Below are positions 56,370-64,000 of a DNA stretch of 64,000 bases, one piece after another; the first letter of the stretch is position 1; each line of letters starts with the position of its first letter. Where the stretch lies: NCBI GenBank assembly GCA_963678675.1, contig OY783197.1:20751934-20815933 (forward strand). Reading direction: 5' to 3'. The notes beneath the pieces are model-generated. The model searched no databases. It had not been told where the DNA came from and saw nothing but the letters and a program-made list of their open reading frames with translations. Made by a program: the position numbers and the translations under genes. The stretch is from Xiphydria camelus (Eukaryota; Arthropoda; Insecta; Hymenoptera; Xiphydriidae).

Positions 56370-56497
56370 GGGCCAGTTGTTTCAACTTCTAGGTAAAATT
56401 TATCCTCTCGGTAAACCGCTTATTGGCTACTCTGATTGACTGATAAGCGGTTTACCGAGAGGATAAATTTTACCTAGAAGTTGGAACAACTGGGGCC
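56370..56497. mobile_element. 128-bp Harbinger-type MITE with ATA duplication
   Basis: Left end GGGCCAGTTGTTTCAACTTC and right end GAAGTTGGAACAACTGGGGCC are inverted, and the arms extend to a stem of about 54 bp through GGTAAACCGCTTAT. ATA flanks both sides (56367-56369, 56498-56500), the 3-bp pattern of PIF/Harbinger insertions. It begins 8 bases after the accessory gene's stop codon, so the transcript would carry a hairpin in its 3' untranslated region. Confidence 0.82.
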
Positions 56498-56849
56498 ATA
56501 CATAGATGTTTCTACATATATATGCGGCAGTCACAATTTTTTAGTTTACAATCTCAAATATTTAGTTTACATGCATGTAATATATATGTAAAATATATTT
56601 TACAATAACAATAATTTTTTTATTACTTTATAAAACGCCTTCGCACTGTATATAGATAAAAGATGACCAGTAAAGGAAAACAATTCAGCTGGAAAAAAAT
56701 GCAAAGTAGTTTTTATGGAGCATCAGAAGAGCTTTTTTTGCAGAAACAGCTCTTTTGAAGCTCCCTATAAGAAAAAACTTTTGGAATTTGATAATAGCTG
56801 CGCTATTTTCTTTTATAATCACTTTTTATCTATAATTTACTCGTTTTAA

Positions 56850-57048
56850 ATGTGTTAAAATAACACGTTTACAATGTGTTAAAATAACACGTTTACAATG
56901 TGTTATACCGGATTAAAACGTTTTAAACGGTTCACTTTAACACGTTTAAAACGTATTATACATTAAAACGCCAGGAAACGTTTAAAACTTAACTACAAGG
57001 ATTTACACACGTAAAGTGTGTAAATATAACACACTTCCATTTGCAGTG
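56850..57048. promoter_or_regulatory. Right subterminal GTGTTA/AACAC repeat array and right end
   Basis: Contains tandem ATGTGTTAAAATAACACGTTT units at 56851-56900 in near-identical copies, then AACACGTTTAAAACG and TAAAGTGTGTAAATATAACAC before the terminal repeat at 57026-57048. Presumed transposase binding sites, by analogy with CACTA elements. Confidence 0.65.
57026..57048 (-). repeat. Right terminal inverted repeat, 23 bp
   Basis: The exact complement of 49384-49406, followed by TA. Confidence 0.92.
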
Positions 57049-58408
57049 TAGTCGCGTCTCGGCGACTATTTGGTTCAAAGGGAACTCTCGTACGCGCATC
57101 GAGAAGACAGCTTATTAATAGTTAAAAAATGTAATTTCAAATACAACGAAATGAACATTTCGTTAGGACAATGAAATATATATATATATATATATATATA
57201 TTGATGATTAAAATGTTTATTTCACTCAAACAATTGCTTCAAAGGATTTAATTCTGCCGAATAAATATCGTAATAGTTAACGAAAAAATGTTTATTTCGC
57301 CGTATTCAAACAAATATTTATCAACTACAAATAAACTGTTTTCTCGGCGCGCTGTATAAGATTTGCAATGACGATAACGATGCCATGATAATGATTGCAC
57401 GACCAATTGTAGCTCTTTTTAAAATTGCCGAGTAAATGAAGTCTTTCCTTGCCAATTCTCGCGTTAGTCTCGAAGCATTATACATCGAAGTAAGGCGGGT
57501 TACCTGCTTACAAGAGCGACACTTGCAACTGCCCCTGGGATCAGGCAACGCGTCTTACTCCAATGTACGTTCCGATACATCCTTCCTAAACCCTACATCC
57601 TAAAAGTACGGAAAGGACCTGCCGTATCCGTAACGCGTCCGCGACGTTTAGCGGTATCGACGCGCCTCTCGCAGACAGAGCGGCGAGGTCTCACCCGTCT
57701 TACCCCTCGCACCGACTCGCCCCGATCGTTCCGCATTCGCGCGAGTTACGAAAATCGAATGGATATGAAGAGATACGCGCGACCGTCGCAGCCGCGGCAC
57801 TCGTAAAACCGTTTTGATCGATCCTAAGAATCAAGGGAGGAGGGCAGTGAGGACCCTACGCCATTGGTTCGTCCACCCCCTATATCCCGGTTACACCACC
57901 CCTGCATCCTTGCAGGACCGCCCACTCTTAAGCGAGATGGACCCAAACAAACTCGTTCGCGAACAGCCGAAACTGTGTTACTAGAATAAACTCTGTCCGA
58001 GGCAGAAGCAATTTACCGGCACACATGCAGTGCGCGCGCGCAAACATCATACGTAGGTATTCGTGCGGAGTTTGCGGATGCTGGAGCGTTGTAGGCGCGA
58101 CTGCGTGTACATGTGTACACGTAGATATCCACCGGTGGATGCAGCTACGCGCGCGTGTGCAACGAAAGCGATGCAGGGTGGCCCCGTACTCTCGGTGCAA
58201 TATGCGCAACCAGTTCCCTTTCCGTTGGCGTCGGGGGTAGAAGAAAGTGTAATAAATTCCCTGTAACGCTCTCTGTGAAACTTGTGGCGTCAATGGCAAA
58301 GTGCAGTCCGCTCAGGGTTGTCAGCGACTGCAGCGCTTCGGGGGGAGAAGCGAGACCGGATTCGTTTCTATCGTGTCACTATACCTATACCTAGTCTCCG
58401 ACGAAAAT
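57049..58408. other. Non-coding right flank of the 7.7-kb element
   Basis: AT-rich with a TA microsatellite at 57175-57201, then GC-rich at 57600-58350. Frames at 57928-58394 overlap each other and have no motif. Confidence 0.4.
57175..57201. repeat. TA microsatellite
   Basis: About 13 TA units. Confidence 0.9.
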
Positions 58409-58600
58409 GCATGAAAAAAAATACCTTGGTCAATTTGACCAAAATCCTGGACACGATGACCACCATTTGGGGAAATACGGATCCATCTGTTTGGTTAAAC
58501 TGACCACTTTTTAGTTAGAATAACTAAACGTTTGGTTGGAATAATTAAACATTTGATTAGAATAACTAAATAATTGGTTCAACTGACCAGTATTTCATGC
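58409..58600 (+). mobile_element. MITE family B copy 4
   Basis: About 192 bp with the clearest TTAGAATAACTAAA and TTGGTTGGAATAATTAAAC units, the CTTGGTCAATTTGACCAAAA phrase at left, and boundary words GCATGAAA / TTTCATGC. It appears shortened on the right compared with copies 1-3. Non-coding. Confidence 0.65.
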
Positions 58601-59155
58601 CCCATCGTCTCGTGGGAAGAAGACGGTCCCGCGTTTTCTCCGCCGACGAAGAAACCTGCAGACCGATCGGTTTCACCGTTCGGATTCACTTGCATAGCGG
58701 AATGTATCGCCGTAATCCCGAAGGTTACACGGGATAAATGATTCCATCGACAAACGTTCGTGCGCGACAAATCCCTCGTCCTCGAGCGGACGGGGGCAGA
58801 CGGTTCGTAAGAACGTACCGGGAGTAAAAACCGTGCAGAACGGAACGCGAGATGATCCGCGGGAGACTTCGACTGCGCGGCGTTTTTGCCGTTCCAATTA
58901 TGATGCGCCCCGCCGCGACGATGACTCCGCGCAAAACTAGCCGCTCGCCGCGAGCGACGTTAATTGTGAGCCCCGAGAGTGATTTCATCCGGCTGACGAG
59001 CGGTCAGTCGTTGTAACGAACTATTATTATTAAAGAGATTTTCACGACGAAGCAAAAATGAATTGTACACAGCGGTTACGGTTGAATTTGAAAAATAGGC
59101 CGAAAGAAAGCGTCAGCTTTGTACTTCGATTTTGTTCTAATAATACACTGAGAGA
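58601..59155. other. GC-rich then AT-rich stretch without a recognised gene
   Basis: Minus frames at 58579-58988 overlap in several registers without motif. Confidence 0.35.
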
Positions 59156-59561
59156 AAAATCTGATTTAAAGAACTATAATTTTGACCAGAAATCATTGTT
59201 GATTTTGGCGCCAAACAATTCCATAGTTTTTCTAAGCAGTGCGATTCTGGTTACAGTAACAAGAGATTATGGTTGCTAGAACAAGATCAACCTGCAGCAT
59301 ATGGCCGTTAAATATCCCCAACCATATTTTACATACCAGACACTACCGTGTAGAAAGATTATTGACCTACTTTTGTGGTTATTTTAACCACATAAACGCA
59401 TGGCCACCATATAAACTACAACCTTATTGTTACTACAACCACGCAATGAAAGTTATTTCAACTGCATTCATGGTTTGTTTAATCGTAAATATGGTGTTAA
59501 AAACCAGGAAAATTCAATCTTGCGATTATAATTGATCTTACTATCCATTTTTCTCTGAGTG
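59156..59561 (+). mobile_element. MITE family J copy 3, best preserved
   Basis: About 406 bp. Ends CACTGAGAGAAAAATC and CATTTTTCTCTGAGTG are inverted and flanked by TA on both sides. The interior has several inverted pairs (GGTTGCTAGAACAAGATCAACC, GTGGTTATTTTAACCAC). Non-coding. Confidence 0.75.
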
Positions 59562-60524
59562 TACGAAAGCAAACAAAATTCGACCAATTTCGACCTTCTA
59601 TAAATATACCTTGAAACTTAAACGCGATAGTGTAATCGGATCTTGGTATAGCAAAAAAAAAGAGCTGTAAATAAACAGCCGATAATCCCCTAATACATTC
59701 CCGTCCCGAATTGCCTGTAAATTCTCTGAAAAACTCAAGCCTATACGTATACTTACTTCGGTATAGTGGGACCAACTCCCCTCCCTCTTCCCTCAGTTAT
59801 CGAGTGATTGCCAGCAGATTACAGGAAATGTAGTTTTGCAGACGGAAAAGCTAGGCTCGTCTATTACTGTACATGGGTGTCTCCCTCTCTCTCTCTCTCT
59901 CTCTCTCGCCTTCTCTCGTTCCCACCCTCCGCAGCCTCGTTCTGCCCTCTGTGAATTGGTTATTGGTATTTGCCACTCGGCGAGGTGCATACTGGCAGGG
60001 GGGCGCGGGTATTTTGCCTTCGAGCGTGCGGGAAATCTGCGTCTGCTTGGTTTATCGAGTATTGGTTAGCGTCGGGACTGTATCACGCTGCTCTTCGCAT
60101 CCGGTCCGTCCGCGCAAAGTTACGCAGCCAAGTTCCGCAATCGGTCTCGCTTTCGATCTCCGTCCAGCGTCCAGTTCCGCCTATATCTTTTGCTCTTTTC
60201 CTCGTCTCGCGCCCTTCTCCCTCCCTTCTCACGACTAGGTTCTACTCTCCACTCATGCGACTCCACTCGGATTTTAATTAATCTCGCCGGTTCTGCAGGA
60301 CGCACTTTTTTCCAGTTTCGAATATTTACCCGTGTCCACGCGCTTCTTTTAAAACGATGAAGTGACCACCTGCGAAGCCATACCTAGATACACATACTCA
60401 TACGTATGTCTAATAAAATACCTGCACACATACGTTATGTCTACAGGGGAGAGCGTTGCAAATGCGATACTCTGTAAGCTTTATTGTAAAATAATGTAAT
60501 AAAGGCGATTGGTTGCAAGTTGCT
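59562..60524. other. Mixed stretch with a CT microsatellite
   Basis: Contains a CT run at 59885-59907. Frames at 59836-60281 are shaped by this repeat and GC content. No gene is recognised. Confidence 0.4.
59885..59907 (+). repeat. CT microsatellite
   Basis: About 11 CT units. Confidence 0.9.
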
Positions 60525-60965
60525 TTATTTCCTCCCTAAAAAATCACCGATATCCTTGTATCCCTTTCAGATTTCCTCAAAAGATCTATAATTTTTAGAA
60601 TCGGCGTGAAAAAGTATATCGAATAGGGTAGTTAAATGTTCAATTCCAAGGATTTCCATTTTTGTGAAAAATTGGAAAAATCTTGTACCTACACTTGACA
60701 AAAAATCGAAGTCTCTCTGCTATGTTGTGTTTTTTTTCGCGCTGATTAAGAAAGTCATAGTTATACAACCGATATCTCAAGCGTAATGTAAAAAATATCG
60801 GTGATTTTACGTAAAAAAAAAACAATATTTTTTACAGGAAATCATCAATATCTCACTATTCATTTGAAATTTCCTCGATAATTCTATGATTTCCAGCGTC
60901 AACATACAAAAATACGTCGGATAGAGTGACTGAGAGCTCGATTCTAGAAATGTATATTTTTGCGA
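60525..60965. repeat. Family M, second dimer
   Basis: Two diverged units with the landmark AGAATCGGCGTGAAAAAG near 60598 recurring as CCAGCGTCAACATACAAAAA near 60893, a spacing of about 295 bp. Related to 8740-9290 and 29225-29440. Confidence 0.5.
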
Positions 60966-61026
60966 AAATATTATTTTCTTATCACAGTGCGCGCAAGCAA
61001 ATGACATGAAATAAGGGAATTCACCA

Positions 61027-61095
61027 TTCTGGATGCATCCCCGCATCTCAGCAGGCGCTTGAATCGGTATAGCGGGTTCGAGTCGCGTGCCAGAA
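61027..61095 (+). other. Weak tRNA-like sequence
   Basis: CTCAGCAGG (61047-61055) resembles an A box and GGTTCGAGTCG (61075-61085) a B box, and the outer TTCTGGA / TGCCAGAA can pair as an acceptor-like stem about 68 bases long. The D and anticodon arms do not fold well and the T stem has a mismatch. It could be a decayed tRNA or the head of a tRNA-derived SINE, or chance. Confidence 0.22.
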
Positions 61096-64000
61096 ACGAG
61101 GAGACCCCCCGATCCGGCAACGACGGGGTTGTCGACCACGTCGAGATTGATTTACGACAGGCGTTGGTGTAGCGCGATCCGACACCGACCAATATCGTGT
61201 CACGGGCCGAGCGCGTGGACAATTATCGTGGCGGACAAAGACTACGGGGGTGTTTCATGCACCTATCCGACGTGTAACCTATGGGGCTTTACGCAGCTGA
61301 CGCGTCTCGTATGAACCGCGCGCGTGGGCCGCGGTGCGTGGGCCAACACCCGCACGGGTCCGCACGCAACGGCGAAGACGTCGATCGCTTCTTTGCGAGA
61401 TCGTTTAATTATAATTTAACGTCCACCCACCCACTCGTTATCGCGATCCTCGAAGTCCGGGCGATACTCATCGGCCGTCCGAGTGTCTCGCGGGATGCGC
61501 GCCTACGCCGTTGTCGGCGAATGCGTTACCTTTCCACGATCTAGGGTGGAAATCGCTGTGTATATATATAACCGACTTCTATATTTCTCCCGCGTTGTTT
61601 TATGAGACGTTGCGTACGCACGTCCACGGTCCCGTTTCCTTAAATCAGATTACAATGCTCAGATTTAAGTTGCATAACATAAGATATAAATATTTAAATT
61701 ACAAAAACGTTCATTTATTGAATAAATATTGATGTTTTGTTGTATATCTTAAACATTGTTATTCTTTTAAACCACTGTACGTTTCTAATTTCTGGATCTC
61801 CTTTTTTAATCAAAATTGTCTATTTTTTTTTTAGTAAAATGTCCCATATTTCTCCTAAAATTAAATAAATAGGGTGAAGCCTGCTCTTTTCATAAAATTC
61901 GTCGTGGCACGAACGTGCGGATCAGCACAGCGTAAAACTTCTCGAATCACAAAGACGTTCGCGCGCCACCACGGGAAGGAAAGGTGGACGAAAACGAGAA
62001 ACGATCATGAGACTGTACGCCGCGGTCCACGCGGCCAGCGCCAATAAAGCACGTCTTCCTTTTCCACCCACCCTCGCATCCCTCCGCGTTCTCTTCGGGT
62101 GGTAATGAGCTCGTAAATACCCAGCAATCATCGGGCAAGACGTCCCGACCTTCTCTCCCCTACGGTCGGTACCCGCAGTTCGCCTCGCTCGCCATCATCT
62201 TTCCCTCATGACCGGCAGGTTTATGTCTCGGCTCGTCACGCCTCTGCGCGGTGATACATACAACGCGGAGACAGCACGCGCGGGTACGCGGAACGCAGAG
62301 CGGAAGGAGAAAGGAGCGAAACGGCGGATCCACGTTCCGACGAGCGGCACGTGCGAGGCCGTGGAAAAATAAATAATTTCGCCTTCGATAATTCAGCGGC
62401 GTCCCTCCGTGACAGAGCAAACCGGCGGCGGCACGGAGACGCGAACCCTCGATATTACACGCCGCGTTCCGATGCCTCGTCATTACGCTCGCTGCTGCTT
62501 CTCTAGGGAACAGTCCCGCGGTTGAGAGAGGAAAACGATTGTAGCGCGGAGAAGGAAGGGAGATACGCGAGAGGAGGATGGGTCCTTTGGGCGTATCGCA
62601 ACAAGCGAGATAATCTTGTTCGATTTCGGTCGGCCTTATAAACTTAAGAGGGCGAGGCGATTTTTGCGTGTCCGGGCGGATGGGCGAACAAAAAACAGTC
62701 CTATACGCGTTCCGGGGTATGTTTAGGGCTCTGGTCAGCGAGAACCGATCGCGCGTAGTGATTCGGGATTTTGCAATTTGTCGCGCGTTGCTTTATTCGC
62801 GTGACTACTCTACAAGTATTCCCTCAAGCCAGACATATAATGTAAATTTTGCATACATTTAACGAAAATCTAGATCACGGCGTGCGGCTACTGCGTATGT
62901 TTTATGAGTCCTCCTTTAGCACTGTTATTTATGTATTATATATATGTAATTGAATGATAAAATTATATCTTGAAAATAATAAGTCAATTCTACGCATTAC
63001 TGTGTTTCGGTAAATAACATTTTGTATAAATTTGTTGTCAGCATTAAACTTGGATCATGCCACGATCTAAATTTGATATATCATTTGCAATTTATATACT
63101 CGTAACGAATGATTTCTGCTAATTTGGCGTAAAAATCAAGAAAATTTAAAACAGCTTTAACTGGACGCATACCGTGAATCAGAAATGTCTAACTGGACCG
63201 CTACACGATCGAAACGGTCTCAATTGAGAGGTCTCAGAAAGAGACTACAAGCGTGCCAGCGCGTACGAAATTCCAAAGTTTGGAACGACGTAGGTACGAC
63301 AGGAACCGGCGTCGATCGAACCGAAGAATTCCTTTTAACGGGTGTGTCGCTCGGGACGCAGGGGCACCCACACACGAGAACGAACTAGGTACTCTCTCTC
63401 CGAATCGTACTGTTAAGACGATATCGTGACATCTCCCCGCGTCCGCGCGGACGACGCACGGACCCGAATAAATTTCGAGCGCGGAGAACTACGAGATCCG
63501 CAAACTCCGGATGCACAATCGTGTTTTCCTCCGGGCGGGCATTGGCTTACCGCCCACTCCGTTTCTGCGGTAAATAAAATCAATGTTGTTAAATCGCTGC
63601 CCACTTCTTTTAACGTCGATGCGCAACGTCGTTATTTTTTATCGCGCGCGTCGAACGAATTTCGAATTAGATAAGAAAGAATTAAGAATTTATGAAAGGA
63701 CGATGAGAGCTTAGATATAGGTAAACTTCCTCAGACTATTTCCTTCCGCGTAAGGATCTTAAAATCGTACACCTTGTATACAGTTATTGCAATATGAATT
63801 TATGAAATACGAGATGGTGAAAACAGCAATTTTTATTCAAGATTCTGATCCATTTTTGGAGATTTTTAAGATGTTAATGTTTATATAAATTATATTTTCA
63901 ACAATAATGTTTAAGCACAGATAAAGCTGCTTGTGCGGAACAATAGCCGCCATCTTTGAAATGGAAACGGAACTACGTTACATCGTTCGATACATCAAAT
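61096..64000. other. Mixed stretch without a recognised gene
   Basis: GC-rich at 61100-61560 and 61900-62800, AT-rich at 61600-61880 and 62830-63180, GC-moderate at 63180-63700, then AT-rich to the end. Frames at 62160-62483 and 63185-63388 have no motif. No repeat copy, RNA gene or splice pattern is recognised. Confidence 0.4.

Larger units (their letters stand above)
49384..57048. mobile_element. Complete 7,665-bp CACTG-ended DNA transposon with two intact genes
   Basis: Both ends carry a perfect 23-bp inverted repeat beginning CACTGCAAATGGAAGTGTGT, with TA directly outside each end (49382-49383 and 57049-57050). It encodes a 864-residue C2H2/tnp2-like transposase on the minus strand and a 555-residue accessory protein on the plus strand, transcribed apart from a shared 531-base gap. 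Dense GTGTTA and AACAC motifs fill 49395-49640 and 56850-57048. The CACTG start, subterminal repeats, long size and transposase core point to the EnSpm/CACTA (CMC) group. A 2-bp TA duplication would be unusual for plant CACTA elements (usually 3 bp), so TA may instead be part of the ends. No reading-frame damage is seen, so it may be autonomous. Confidence 0.88.

Overview
This window looks like intergenic, transposon-rich DNA of an insect. A hymenopteran-like genome is my inference from GC-rich stretches in which CpG is not depleted, alternating with AT-rich stretches full of short palindromic elements. I recognise no marker gene that would name the organism, and I find no host protein-coding gene. 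The long open frames in the GC-rich blocks (3.6-5.4, 6.0-7.5, 25.4-26.3, 37.3-38.0 and 45.0-46.0 kb) overlap each other on several frames and show no family motif, so I treat them as chance.

Four supportable genes (three intact, one broken) belong to two DNA transposons. At 38.1-43.2 kb lies a PIF/Harbinger-type element with imperfect 31-bp inverted ends. It carries a HARBI1-like DDE transposase on the plus strand, now broken by two smaller transposons and a 4-base frameshift, and an apparently intact three-exon MADF-domain partner on the minus strand. The exons of the two genes interlock. At 49.4-57.05 kb lies a 7,665-bp element with perfect 23-bp inverted ends starting CACTG, each flanked by TA. 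It carries two divergent spliced genes that both assemble without a break: an 864-residue, three-exon transposase with two C2H2 fingers and a tnp2/CACTA-like core (minus strand), and a 555-residue, six-exon accessory protein (plus strand). GTGTTA-type repeats crowd both ends. This is the most interesting object here: a structurally complete, possibly autonomous element.

The rest is layered with miniature inverted-repeat elements. Comparing stretches within the window gives about a dozen families (called A-P style letters here: B, C, D, E, F, G, H, J, L, M, N and singletons I, K, O). Several are nested (B in D, C in B, E in D, K in J, G in F), which gives a relative order of insertion. Families B, D, G and J and an intronic element end in variants of CACTGAGAAAA next to TA, which resembles the CACTG/TA boundary of the 7.7-kb element. 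There are also four striking near-perfect or perfect palindromes (stems of 35, 52, 78 and about 54 bp), simple repeats (GA, CT, TA, a 25-base G run), a fragment resembling the cysteine-rich tail of a piggyBac transposase, a pair of 68-bp GC-rich duplicated blocks, and one weak tRNA-like sequence.

The plausible functional links are: in the large element, the transposase would bind the subterminal repeats through its fingers and cut, with the accessory protein made from the same divergent promoter region; in the Harbinger element, MADF protein would help the transposase bind DNA, but here the transposase is dead and any remaining activity would depend on a copy elsewhere.
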